Shown: positions 26,177 through 36,200 of the stretch, in pieces
Layout: the number at the start of each line of letters is the position of its first letter
Position numbering within the stretch: the first letter of the stretch is position 1
Assembly: GCA_017475265.1 (NCBI GenBank)
Contig: JAFVFY010000078.1
Location: 1 to 49,863 of the forward strand
Source of the DNA: Prevotella sp.
GTDB taxonomy: Bacteria > Bacteroidota > Bacteroidia > Bacteroidales > Bacteroidaceae
DNA: 49,863 nt
Reading direction: 5' to 3'
Position numbers and translations under genes: made by a program
Notes under the pieces: model-generated
What the model saw: only the letters and a program-made list of their open reading frames with translations
Told to the model about the DNA's origin: nothing
Database searches by the model: none

Positions 26177-26280
26177 AAAGCCGTTTTCTCTACCAGAGAA
26201 AGCCGTTTTGTCTCATAGAAAAAACCGTTTTCTCTACCAGAAAAAGCCGTTTTTTCTTACAGGGATGAAATAACCGTTTT
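26177..26280. repeat. 22-bp-period AAGCCGTTTTCTCT repeat, five units
   Basis: CCGTTTT starts at 26181, 26203, 26225, 26247 and 26274, giving three exact 22-bp steps and one of 27. Units read GAGAAAGCCGTTTT with variable spacers CTACCA/TCATAG. This is the reverse complement of the unit at 1993-2033. It lies between the argB promoters and the promoter of the 1193-aa protein. Apart from this repeat and the promoters, 25981-26595 shows nothing I recognise. Confidence 0.75.
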
Positions 26281-26447
26281 TTTTGCGTCCGCAGCCTATT
26301 GTCGATTTATAAAAAAATCTTTACACCGCAAAAAATGGGAAGTGTCACAGCAACTGATGACAGTAAAGAGAAAAACTGTTGAGAAATCGTTTCTTTTTTC
26401 TTTGTTTCCATAAGTTTTTCCCTCTTTAAGGAATAATAACTAAAATT

Positions 26448-26480
26448 TTTGATACATATTATAAAAAATGAGTACCTTTG
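26448..26480 (+). promoter_or_regulatory. Promoter for the 1193-aa secreted protein
   Basis: TTTG at 26448-26451, 21 nt, then TACCTTTG at 26473-26480. The leader to ATG 26596 would be about 110 nt. Confidence 0.65.
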
Positions 26481-26595
26481 CAAACGAATTGTGTACTGTA
26501 CGCTGGCAACAGGCTATGGAACATGGAAATTCACATTTAACGACCACTATATTTTTTTAATTCTTCTTATTTACTAACTTAAAAAACTGAAACGT

Positions 26596-29500
26596 ATGAA
26601 ACTATCAAAACTTTTCGTTTTGGGCGCCCTGGGGCTGGTAAGCCTTGGCGCTAACGCGGCTGACCTCATCGAGCGCACCGCACCGATTCCAGACGCTGTG
26701 CAGGAGACGCCTGTTGCCTTTGAGATTGGCAAGACCTACATCCTCTACAACGTTGGAACAGAAATGTACTTCACACAGGGAAGTACGTGGAGCACACGCG
26801 GATGCATCGTTCCCAACAAGGCATCGGCAGTGAAGATTCGTGTTGCCAAGTACACCATCGACAATGTGTGGGACGGCAAGACCTACGAAGTTCAGACCTA
26901 CGTGACCAACCGCTCATCATACGGGTGGTACAAGATGACCATGAATGCAAAGAGCGAACAAGGTAATGACCAATTATGGCTCGACCAAACTGGTGGTAAT
27001 TATGAAACTCTCTACGAAATTGTAGGTGCTGAGAAAGAGTACAACGCAGACGTGAACAAAGACGGTACAGTTGACGTGGCCGACATCTCGGCAATCATTT
27101 CGGATATGGCAGGAACAGAATCATATCCTGGTGCCGATGTAAATGGCGACGGTACAGTAGACGTGGCCGACATCTCTGCCGTTATCTCTTATATGGCTGC
27201 ACACTCCAGACAGCTGAAGATGTTTGGCGCCATCAAGGCTCCTTCAGCAGACGGCCCGACATACCGCTTCATGCCCAGCCAGCTGAACAAGACCGAGCAG
27301 AGCGATGGCACACAGTTCGTGGGCTATGCAGGACTGGAGTACGACAGTAGCAATGACAGTTACGACTTCAGCCAGGACAATGGCGGCATCGACGACAAGA
27401 CGGAACGCTTGCCCCTGTCAGCCCTGACCACTGAGAATGTGGACTGGATGTTCTATGCCTTCCCCGCTTTCGATGCCTATGAGAAGTCGAAGGACCTGAA
27501 AGCCCTCATCCTAAAGGCAGAGGCTGTCGGTGCAGACGTAACTGAAGCTGTGGCAGTATACAACAATGAGGATGCTACCGTTGAGCAGATGGAGGCAGCC
27601 ATGAAGGCCCTTAACGAGGCACTTTCTGGAGGCATCAGCGGCTCTGCCGACGCTCCTGGCGATGCTACCAGCCTCATCACCAATCCTGACTTCGACTCTG
27701 ACGGCGACAGTAATGGCGATTCCGACGGATGGAGTGGCACAACTCCCAACATGGTGGGTTCTGGCGCACATGGCCCCGCCTGTGTTGCTGAGCAATACGA
27801 CAAGACCTTCGACACCTATCAGGACATCATAGGTATGCCCGCCGGTGTATATGGACTGAGCGCTAGCACAACCTTCCGTGGTTCCTGGGCCGACTTTGAG
27901 GGCGGACTCGAAGCTGCCGCAAAGCTTTATGCTACAGTCGATAATACAACCTACGAGCACGCTTTTGACAACATGTGGTCGGCCCTGAACACTGTATCGA
28001 TGGCCGGAGCAACAGAATTTGGAACAAATGCTGCCGAGAGAAGTGAGATGCATAATGGAGCAACTTATTACACACCCAATGACCCGTCAGCAGCACGTCT
28101 CTATTTCGAGAAGGGCTACTACCAGAACGCTATTGTATTCGAAAGTGCCAACGGTGGCGCACGCATTGGCGTGAAGAACCCTGCCAAGAATGGTACGGGC
28201 GACAACTGGAGTATCTTCGACACCTTCCGCCTTACCTATTACGGTAATGAGGGTGCTAAGTCCTACAAGGCCTGGCTGAATGACAACGCCTTGAAGCTCT
28301 ATGCCGCTGAGGCCAAGGTCACTAATTCTTACGTGGAGGCCTTCAAGGCATTCGTGAAGGGACAGGCCGTTGAGGATGCCGCTTCTGCAAATGCTGCCTA
28401 CGCTGATGCAAAGAATAGCTCTGAGCTGGCCGACCTGAAGAAGAACATTGCCCTCTGGGGACAGTTCAGCGCTAAGGTGGAAGAGGCTCTGGCACTCGGT
28501 CAGGATCCAGACTTCTCCCAGTATGCAGGAGACCTCGTTGACTACTGCGAAATGGACGCTTTAAGCTATATCGAGCAGGCTACAATGACCAACGAGGAGA
28601 TTGAGGCCGAAATTGCTAAGATTGAGCAGATGATGGAAGAAGTCAAGGAGGCAGCAAAGAACGCTTTGAAGCCGGGTGACGATGTGACGCGCTTCCTCAA
28701 AAACCCCGCCTTCGACTCTAACACCTTCGACGGATGGACGGTTGAAAACACCGGCACCAGCGTAGGTAACACACGTGTAGGCGACAAATGCGCCGAGGCA
28801 TGGCACAACAACGGCTTCGACATCTATCAGGAGATAAAGGACGTACCTGTTGGAATCTATGAGATTTCCGTGCAGGGCTACGTGCGCTATCATGATGGAA
28901 CACAGTCTGTTTCTGATTGGGAGGGCGGCAATGTTCCCAGCAACATTCCTGTATACGTCTACCTGAACAACAACACGACGCAGTTTGCCAACGTTTACGA
29001 GAATCCTATGGAGTCAGGCTTCTTCGCCAATTATTCTGGAGCTACTTACCTTACCGATGGTAATAGCTTTGAGTATCCCGACAACATGACGGCTGCTGCT
29101 GCTGTGTTCGGCCTTGAGGACGATACGAAGAACTACACCAAGAAAGCCTACGGTCTCATTGCCAATGCGGGAGACGTGCTTCGCATCGGTGTGAAGGGTA
29201 CGCCTACAGACTGCTGGGTCATCTTTGACAACTTCAAGCTCACCTACTGTGGCTTCGACGATGCTAACATGATTAAACCCATCCTGGAAGAGGCTATTAA
29301 TTCCATCGACCTCTCTAAGCCCATGGGCAAGTCGGTATATGCAAAAGCAGCCGATGCTCTTAGTAAGGCCAATGATGCCCTGACAAGCGGTAATGGTACG
29401 ACCATGTTCGAAGCTGCAAATGATATTTTCGCCCTGAATGCAGAAATTAATGCTTCCGTGGCTCTCTTTGCAGAACTTCAAGATGCCCTTCAGGGCTTGT

Positions 29501-30177
29501 TGTCGTTCGCAGGAGAAAATGACGGACTGGCAGCGGCTGGGGAAGCTTTGGAATTCTATGAAACAACCCTTGGCAACATTTCACAAGTTCCCACCGCTTA
29601 TGAGGACAGCGACGTTCCTGACTTGATGGACAAGATTCAGGAGTACTACTCCCTTATCCGTGCAGAGGCAGCAGGCATCGACTTCACAAACACCCCTGCC
29701 GATTGCACTGCTCTCATCGCCACACCAAGCTTCGAGAATGAAGTAGGCGAAAACTCCGTAGATGGCTGGAACGCTACTGGCTACAACTTCGGTAACGACG
29801 ACACCCAGAAATCAGCTCTTGCACTGGAGTTCTACAACAAGGCCTTCGACTTGAACCAGACACTCTACGGTCTGCCTAACGGTAAGTATAGAGTGGAGGT
29901 GAACGCCTTCGCCCGCTTGAACGAAGCCAAGACGAACCCTGTCTACCTCTATGCCAACAATGCTCAGGTGGAGGTTATCGACCTTGACCAAGAATCAGGT
30001 ATTGGCGATATGGTATCTGCTGCTACAGCTTTCTCTGCTGGTCAGTACTTGAACACGCTCGAAGTGACCGTGACCGACAAGACCCTGCGCATCGGTATCA
30101 AGAAGGAGACCAACAATGACTCTACCACCGACTGGGTCATCATGGACAACTGGAAACTGTGGTACCTTGGTGAGTAA
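26596..30177 (+). CDS. Secreted multidomain lectin-like protein with internal dockerin-like pair
   Basis: 1193 aa with a signal peptide ending ANA (about 21). Residues 40-150 (ILYNVGTEMYFTQGSTW) resemble a ricin/β-trefoil-like domain, which appears to resume after 205 (TYRFMPSQLN). Two dockerin-like calcium repeats, DVNKDGTVDVADISAII and DVNGDGTVDVADISAVI, sit between (151-202). Next come a short helical FIVAR-like segment and three β-sandwich domains, each opening with a similar phrase: ITNPDFDSDGDSNG, FLKNPAFDSNTFDGW and IATPSFENE…DGW. Helical spacers separate them. The three sandwiches resemble carbohydrate-binding modules; no catalytic motif is visible. Role inferred: a secreted or surface-bound glycan-binding scaffold. 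It has its own promoter and a strong terminator, so it is a single-gene unit between the two modules. Confidence 0.75.
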   Translation: MKLSKLFVLGALGLVSLGANAADLIERTAPIPDAVQETPVAFEIGKTYILYNVGTEMYFTQGSTWSTRGCIVPNKASAVKIRVAKYTIDNVWDGKTYEVQTYVTNRSSYGWYKMTMNAKSEQGNDQLWLDQTGGNYETLYEIVGAEKEYNADVNKDGTVDVADISAIISDMAGTESYPGADVNGDGTVDVADISAVISYMAAHSRQLKMFGAIKAPSADGPTYRFMPSQLNKTEQSDGTQFVGYAGLEYDSSNDSYDFSQDNGGIDDKTERLPLSALTTENVDWMFYAFPAFDAYEKSKDLKALILKAEAVGADVTEAVAVYNNEDATVEQMEAAMKALNEALSGGISGSADAPGDATSLITNPDFDSDGDSNGDSDGWSGTTPNMVGSGAHGPACVAEQYDKTFDTYQDIIGMPAGVYGLSASTTFRGSWADFEGGLEAAAKLYATVDNTTYEHAFDNMWSALNTVSMAGATEFGTNAAERSEMHNGATYYTPNDPSAARLYFEKGYYQNAIVFESANGGARIGVKNPAKNGTGDNWSIFDTFRLTYYGNEGAKSYKAWLNDNALKLYAAEAKVTNSYVEAFKAFVKGQAVEDAASANAAYADAKNSSELADLKKNIALWGQFSAKVEEALALGQDPDFSQYAGDLVDYCEMDALSYIEQATMTNEEIEAEIAKIEQMMEEVKEAAKNALKPGDDVTRFLKNPAFDSNTFDGWTVENTGTSVGNTRVGDKCAEAWHNNGFDIYQEIKDVPVGIYEISVQGYVRYHDGTQSVSDWEGGNVPSNIPVYVYLNNNTTQFANVYENPMESGFFANYSGATYLTDGNSFEYPDNMTAAAAVFGLEDDTKNYTKKAYGLIANAGDVLRIGVKGTPTDCWVIFDNFKLTYCGFDDANMIKPILEEAINSIDLSKPMGKSVYAKAADALSKANDALTSGNGTTMFEAANDIFALNAEINASVALFAELQDALQGLLSFAGENDGLAAAGEALEFYETTLGNISQVPTAYEDSDVPDLMDKIQEYYSLIRAEAAGIDFTNTPADCTALIATPSFENEVGENSVDGWNATGYNFGNDDTQKSALALEFYNKAFDLNQTLYGLPNGKYRVEVNAFARLNEAKTNPVYLYANNAQVEVIDLDQESGIGDMVSAATAFSAGQYLNTLEVTVTDKTLRIGIKKETNNDSTTDWVIMDNWKLWYLGE

Positions 30178-30197
30178 CATCATCCTTGACAGAAGGA

Positions 30198-30239
30198 GTC
30201 GGAGGCCGGAAGGGCCTCCGACCCCTCCTTTTTCTTTGT
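30198..30239 (+). terminator. Intrinsic terminator after the 1193-aa protein gene
   Basis: GTCGGAGGCC (30198-30207) and GGCCTCCGAC (30213-30222) form a perfect 10-bp stem with loop GGAAG, followed by CCCTCCTTTTTCTTTG. Confidence 0.85.
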
Positions 30240-30250
30240 TTCGACAGAAG

Positions 30251-30294
30251 AACAGAAGGACATTAATTCTTCTGACATAAAAACAGAAGGACAT
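30251..30294. repeat. Direct repeat AACAGAAGGACAT
   Basis: Two identical 13-bp copies at 30251-30263 and 30282-30294 upstream of module B. They could be a regulator-binding pair (31-bp spacing, about three helical turns) or chance; no partner is known. Confidence 0.4.
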
Positions 30295-30383
30295 CATTAT
30301 CTGACGGCCCGAAAGGCTGTCCACCGGAACAGAAAGCAATACAACCCTTCAAGGGCTTCCATATATTACTCCACCATATTTAT

Positions 30384-30430
30384 TATACAATATTTATATA
30401 TTATACAATATTTATATATACAATATTTAT
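30384..30430. repeat. AT-only repeat TATACAATATTTATAT upstream of module B
   Basis: ACAATATTTAT occurs at 30387, 30405 and 30420 in a block of almost pure A/T. No TAnnTTTG box is visible in 30240-30476, so this block may be where module B is controlled, perhaps by a nucleoid protein or an alternative sigma factor. The rest of the gap shows only a short CCCTT/AAGGG hairpin. Confidence 0.5.
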
Positions 30431-30476
30431 TTTACAATTGAAGGAACTACGAACAAAACACTTAAATACTAACACT

Positions 30477-33218
30477 ATGAAGAGAAAAACAATTGTAGCG
30501 AAGAAGAGGCGGTGGACCGTGAGAGCTACCTGCGGACTTCTCCTGGGTGCTACAGTAGCCTTGTCGTTGCAGTCATGTAGCGACGATGTGCTTACCGGCC
30601 AGCCGGAATGGCTAGGCAATAGCATCTATGAGCGACTGCAGGAAGAAGGAAACTACTCCACGGTGATACGCCTCATCGACGACCTGAACCAGCGTGAGGT
30701 ACTCGCCCACACCGGCTCCAGGACACTCTTCGTGGCCGATGATGCGGCCTATGCAGAGTGGTTTAAGAACAACTCATGGGGCGTCAGCTCATACGGACAG
30801 CTGACCTCGGCTCAGAAGAAGCAACTGCTCAACAACGCCATGGTGCGCAATGCCTATCTCATCGAGCTGATGTCGAACGCCAACGTCTCGGGAGTCATCA
30901 TGGAGGGAATGGCCATGCGCCGTGAGACAGCAACCACGCTCTACGACACCATCTACGTGATGCCAGTGAGCGAGATGCCACTGACAGGGGCGTGGGCATC
31001 AGTTCGCAACCGTGGAAGGGCCATCCCCATCATGAAGGCAGGAGACCATAGCGACACGCCGCCGATGATACACTTCCTGCCAGCGTACATGCAGTTCCAC
31101 AACATCAACAGCGAGGATCTCGCCATCCTCACCAACGGACAGGCCACCTCTGCACAAGAGGCATGGGTGAACGGAAAGAAAGTCGTTGAACGGGACATCA
31201 CCTGCAAGAACGGATATATTCAGAAGATGGACGGCGTCGTTGAGGGCACACCCAACATGGCGGAAATCCTGCGTCAACATTCGAAGATGTCGATGTGGAG
31301 CCACCTCGTAGACCGTTTCTCGGCTCCCTACTTCGACCGTGAGGGCACCGATGCCTACAACCACGAATACAACAAACAAGACTCGCTCTTCTGCCTACGC
31401 TACTTTAGCAAGCGCTCCTACGGTGGAAGAGCCAATGACCGCTGGCCCGACAACAGTACACAGGCACAGGCTCTGCTGAGCTTCGACCCAGGGTGGAACC
31501 AGTATATCTATGAAAACACCTCGGGCTACGACCTGCACAACGATGCCGGTGCCATGATAGTTCCCACCAACGAGGCGCTGACGGAGTGGTGGAATAACCA
31601 AGGCCGTGACCTGCAGGACGAGTACAAGGAGTGGGACAGCATACCCGATGCCACACTGGCAAAGCTCATCAACGTGAACATGCTGCCAACGTTTAGCGAG
31701 AGTGTGCCCTCGAAATTCGGACACGTGCTCAACGATGCCAAGGAAGTGCTGGGTATCAGCAAGGAGGATGTAGACTCCTGCTTCATGGGCTGCAACGGCG
31801 TGGTCTACATGGTGAATAAGGTGTTCGCGCCGGCTGAATATTCATCTGTGGCATACCCTGCACTGGCCCACGAGTCGACAATGAACATCGTCTACTGGGG
31901 CATCGACCAGCGTAACTTCCTGCCCTACCTGCTCTCCATGGACTCGAAGTATGCACTGCTGCTACCCAACAACGAGGCCATGAAGAATTATATCGACCCC
32001 GCTACCTACGGACGCATGCAGGGCGACAGTCTGGAAAGTCCGCAGCTCATAGAGTTCAAGTATGACCGCACGAAGGGCTCGTCAGAACGTGTACAAGCCA
32101 CTCGCTACAACAGCACCGTCGATGCCGACGGAAACATCACCAAGGGCATACAGGCGGAGGCCAACGTAGACCGTGACCGCTCCTACGGAGTGATTGAGAA
32201 GATGTTCGACGACCTCGTGGACCAGCTCATCATCGTTATCCCCGACAAGACGAAGACCCTGGAGGACTACGTCAAGGAGGGCTACGAATTCTTCAAGACC
32301 AAGGGCGGCACGTTGCTGCGCGTCACCGACAATGGTGGAGCGCTGGCTTTCGAGGGCGGATGGCAGATGGACCACAACCACAAGAAACTCACTGCCAAGG
32401 AGGTGTTCCCAAAGACCAACGGACGTTCTTACCTTTTGGATGAACAGATGCCATTGGCTACGCAGAAGTCGCTTTACATGACACTCAAAGGTCAACCGGA
32501 GTATGAGGGATTCCTCAACCTGTTGGAAAACGACTACAGCGACCTGCTTTCCACACGCATGAACCGCACCTATACCCCTGCCGACGAGGCTCACAACAAC
32601 AAAAATCTGCGCCTTTTCGATAACTATAACTACACCGTGTTCATTCCTTCCACTGAGGCCATTGCCCGTCTGCAGGAGCAGAAACTGCTGCCTACGTTCC
32701 GCGAACTCCGTCAGCTAGACGACAATGGCGAGAGCCTGCTCGACAGCCTCTGCCTGGCAGAGGGGTGGTATGACGCCATGACACCAGAGACGGAAAAGGA
32801 CGAGCTGCAGAAGAAGGTCACCGATGCCATCAAGAACGTCATCAGCGACTTTGTGCGCTATCACGTCATGGACCGCTCGGCAGCCATCGGCCTCGTGCCC
32901 GATGCCGGAATGAACGGCCCCAACAACTACGAGTCGATGAAGCGCAACCCGGAGACAGGACGTTTCTTCCCGCTGAAGGTTAGCTTCGACCAGACTTCTC
33001 TCACCGTCACTGATGTGGAAGGAAACACCAGAACGGTGAAAAAGCGTGAGGGCCTATACAATAATATTATAAGGGAGTACTGGTTCCAGGGCACTGGTAA
33101 CAACAGGCGCCTGTACATGGCCAGCAGTGCCGTAGCACACCTCATAGAAGAGCCGCTGTACTACGAAAAGATGCTGCCTTGGAGGCAGGTAGTGGAAGAA
33201 TACTTAAAGAACAACTAA
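30477..33218 (+). CDS. Four-FAS1 surface lipoprotein (module B, gene 1)
   Basis: 913 aa from ATG 30477; the TTG at 30438 is rejected because it only adds a hydrophilic stretch before the signal peptide. The basic n-region (MKRKTIVAKKRRWTVR) leads to lipobox SLQSC, followed by SDDVLTGQ. FAS1 H1-like motifs are RTLFVADDAAY (about 81), AMIVPTNEAL (about 359), YALLLPNNEAM (about 492) and YTVFIPSTEAI (about 719). It is the counterpart of the 992-aa protein at 2343, sharing phrases such as WLGNSIY, KKQLLNNAM and DRFSAPYFD. It likely presents ligand at the cell surface (inferred). Only 3 nt separate its stop from the SusC1 start, so the two are tightly coupled. Confidence 0.86.
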   Translation: MKRKTIVAKKRRWTVRATCGLLLGATVALSLQSCSDDVLTGQPEWLGNSIYERLQEEGNYSTVIRLIDDLNQREVLAHTGSRTLFVADDAAYAEWFKNNSWGVSSYGQLTSAQKKQLLNNAMVRNAYLIELMSNANVSGVIMEGMAMRRETATTLYDTIYVMPVSEMPLTGAWASVRNRGRAIPIMKAGDHSDTPPMIHFLPAYMQFHNINSEDLAILTNGQATSAQEAWVNGKKVVERDITCKNGYIQKMDGVVEGTPNMAEILRQHSKMSMWSHLVDRFSAPYFDREGTDAYNHEYNKQDSLFCLRYFSKRSYGGRANDRWPDNSTQAQALLSFDPGWNQYIYENTSGYDLHNDAGAMIVPTNEALTEWWNNQGRDLQDEYKEWDSIPDATLAKLINVNMLPTFSESVPSKFGHVLNDAKEVLGISKEDVDSCFMGCNGVVYMVNKVFAPAEYSSVAYPALAHESTMNIVYWGIDQRNFLPYLLSMDSKYALLLPNNEAMKNYIDPATYGRMQGDSLESPQLIEFKYDRTKGSSERVQATRYNSTVDADGNITKGIQAEANVDRDRSYGVIEKMFDDLVDQLIIVIPDKTKTLEDYVKEGYEFFKTKGGTLLRVTDNGGALAFEGGWQMDHNHKKLTAKEVFPKTNGRSYLLDEQMPLATQKSLYMTLKGQPEYEGFLNLLENDYSDLLSTRMNRTYTPADEAHNNKNLRLFDNYNYTVFIPSTEAIARLQEQKLLPTFRELRQLDDNGESLLDSLCLAEGWYDAMTPETEKDELQKKVTDAIKNVISDFVRYHVMDRSAAIGLVPDAGMNGPNNYESMKRNPETGRFFPLKVSFDQTSLTVTDVEGNTRTVKKREGLYNNIIREYWFQGTGNNRRLYMASSAVAHLIEEPLYYEKMLPWRQVVEEYLKNN

Positions 33219-33221
33219 GAT

Positions 33222-36200
33222 ATGAAACAAATAAGATATATTATAATGGCCTTTGCGCTACTGCTGTCCTATACGGCTAGCGCACAGGACATCACGTCGG
33301 TACACGGCACGGTGAGCGACGAAATGGGCGGACTGATGGGAGCCACGGTGTGCGAGGTTGATGGCACGGGGCGTATCATCAACTCAGCCGTCACCGACCT
33401 CAACGGTAACTTCACCATGAAGGTGAAGAACACCAAGGACAAGATACGCTTCACCTACGTGGGAATGAGTCCGCAGGTGCTGCCCATCAACAAGACCACC
33501 TACAACATCACCATGAAATCGGCGACCACCCTGAAGGAAGTCACCGTGAAGTCGAAGAAACGTGCACAGGGCAACGGACTGCCCATTCCTGAGCGTGAAC
33601 TCTCATACGCCACACAGACCATCTCCATGAAGGAGTTCGAGGGTCTGGGCATTACCTCCGTCGATGAAGCCCTTCAAGGACGTATCGCCGGTCTTGACAT
33701 TATCGGAAACTCGGGTGACCTGGGTTCTGGCTCCACCATGCGTCTGCGTGGTGTGTCATCGCTTTCCAGCCTTACTGACTCCAACCCACTCATCGTTGTC
33801 GATGGAAACATCCGTGAGGTGAACCTCGCCGACTTCGACCTCGCTGGAGCCAACAACGAGAAGTTTGCCGAGCTGCTCAACATCAACCCTGAAGACATCG
33901 CAGAAATTCGTGTGCTGAAGGATGCTGCCTCGTGTGCCGTCTATGGCTCGCAGGGTGGTAACGGTGTCATCGAGCTGACCACCAAGCGCGGTGCGCGTGG
34001 AAAACCAAAGCTCACCTACTCGCTGAAACTCACCGGCACCCACCAGCCCAAGGGCTACGACCTGCTTACGGGTGATGACTACACGATGATGCTCAAGGAA
34101 GCATACTTCAACCCCTATCAGGATGACAATGCCTCCGACATTCCCGAGATAAGCTACCACACCAGTGATGCAGAGTTCCGCGACTGGCGGCAGTACCGTG
34201 CCAACACCGACTGGCGCGACGCTGTCACCCAGACGGGTCTCCGCCAGAACCACTACGTCACCATCAGCGGTGGCGGTGAGAAGGCATCGTTCCGCATCGG
34301 CGGTGGTTTCGACCATGAGACGGGTACCATCATCAAGCAGAAACTGAACCGTTTCTCCACCCGCGTTGCTCTTGACTACAACGTTTCTGAGCGCATCCGT
34401 GTGTCGACGAACTTCTCGCTGACCTACACGAAGAACAAGATGAACTACGACGGGCTGTTGGACATCGCTCAGAAGAAGATGCCAAACATGAGCATCTACG
34501 AATATTCACCCACTGGTGAAGTGGTGGGCTACTACACCATGCCACGCGAGGGGCCGTACGCTGGTTCCTCCGTGTTCAACGATGACCAGAAGAAATATGT
34601 AAACCCAGTGGCCTCTGCCAACCTAGCGAAGAATGACCGTCGCACATACGACATGAGCCCTGAACTAGTCATCAACTATCGTCTGCTGGGCACCGACGAG
34701 GATCATCACCGTCTGGACTACCGTGGCTCAGTCTACATGAATATCTTCAACCAGTATGATGACAAGTCCTATCCCTGGGAACTGACACCCCTGAACTATA
34801 ACGCTGACATCAACACCAGCTACCGTGCCTCGTCGAAGAGCGTGTCGTTCAACACAAAGCATACGCTCACCTTCACGCCGAGATTCACCAACAAAGACCA
34901 TGAGGCCATGTTCATGGGTCGCTTCGAACTGACCAGTGGCTCCAGCAACGGTCAGAGCACCAATGCCAAGCGTCTGGCCACGGGCGTGGAGAATCCCTCT
35001 GCTGCCGGACTGGGACTGGAACCTGGCTCCTGGTACAACCAGTGGCGTTCGATGTACTACACCTTCTCCACCCACTACTCCTACAAGGGACGCTACGTGG
35101 CTGACTTCACCGTTCGCGTGGACGGCACCACAAAGTTCGGACCAGGCAACCGCTGGGGATATTTCCCTTCGGGTTCGCTGAAGTGGATTATCAGTGACGA
35201 GCCGTGGATGCAGAAGCTGAAGCCCGTACTCTCCATGTTTGCCATCCGTCCAGGATGGGCACTCACGGGTAACCAGCCTAATCAGAACTACCTCTACACG
35301 TCGAAATACGGCACCGTGAGCAACTATATCGACATGGGTGCCATGTCACCGCTGAACATCCGCCTCACCGACCTGAGATGGCAGAAGAAGTCAGAGTTTA
35401 ACGGCGGTATCGACCTGGCATTCTTCGACGATAAGATTAGACTCACCATCGAGGCTTATCACGCCACTATTACGGACATGCTCATGCCCAACTACCGCGT
35501 GCCCTCCAGCGTGGGATTCACCACTGTTCCCTACCGTAACTCTGGTAAGATGCGTAACATGGGATGGGAGTTCCACATCACTACTAACAGGTTCATCAAG
35601 AAGGGCAAGTTCTACGTAGACATGAACGCCAACTTCGGTAACAACCGTAATGAGATTCTTGAGATGGATGAGTACGTGCTCAACAACCTCAACTCCACCT
35701 ACGACTACAAGAACGGGGAGACGTTGCGGCGCGTACAGCTCCACAACCCCTTCGGTGCCATCTATGGCTTTAAGTTCAAGGGTGTTTACACTCATAACTA
35801 TAAGACCTTCGTGAACCTGAACCTCTCCGATGAGGAGTTCAAACAGTTCACTCAGGGAACGCTTCCCGACGAGTGGTATGCTGATCACGGCTGGGAGAAG
35901 CGCCCCTATACTGCCCCTGTGGTCACTGGTCCTGACGGCGAGTTGATACGTGAGGCAGACGGCACGCCCAAGCGCATGCGCTATGACTACCGCAGCGACG
36001 GAACAGGACATACCAGCTCCCACCAGGGCTTCAACGGTGGTGATGCCATCTACGAGGATGCCAACTACGACGGTAACATCAACGCCCTCGACATCAGCTA
36101 CCTCGGTTCGTCCCTGCCTAAGCTCACCGGTGGTTTCGGTTTCACATTCAACTACGGCGACTGGCGTCTCTCCACACAATTCACCTATCGTGTGGGCAAC

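Noticed and set aside
26177-26280. CRISPR array
   Set aside because: The units are only 22 bp apart and the sequence between cores is itself repeated; no cas genes.
30438-30476. TTG start extending the first module B protein
   Set aside because: The extension is hydrophilic and would place the signal peptide 13 residues inside; ATG 30477 gives a normal lipoprotein leader.
35391-36179. 262-aa minus-strand frame over SusC1-B
   Set aside because: Same reason: an antisense shadow without motifs or a promoter.
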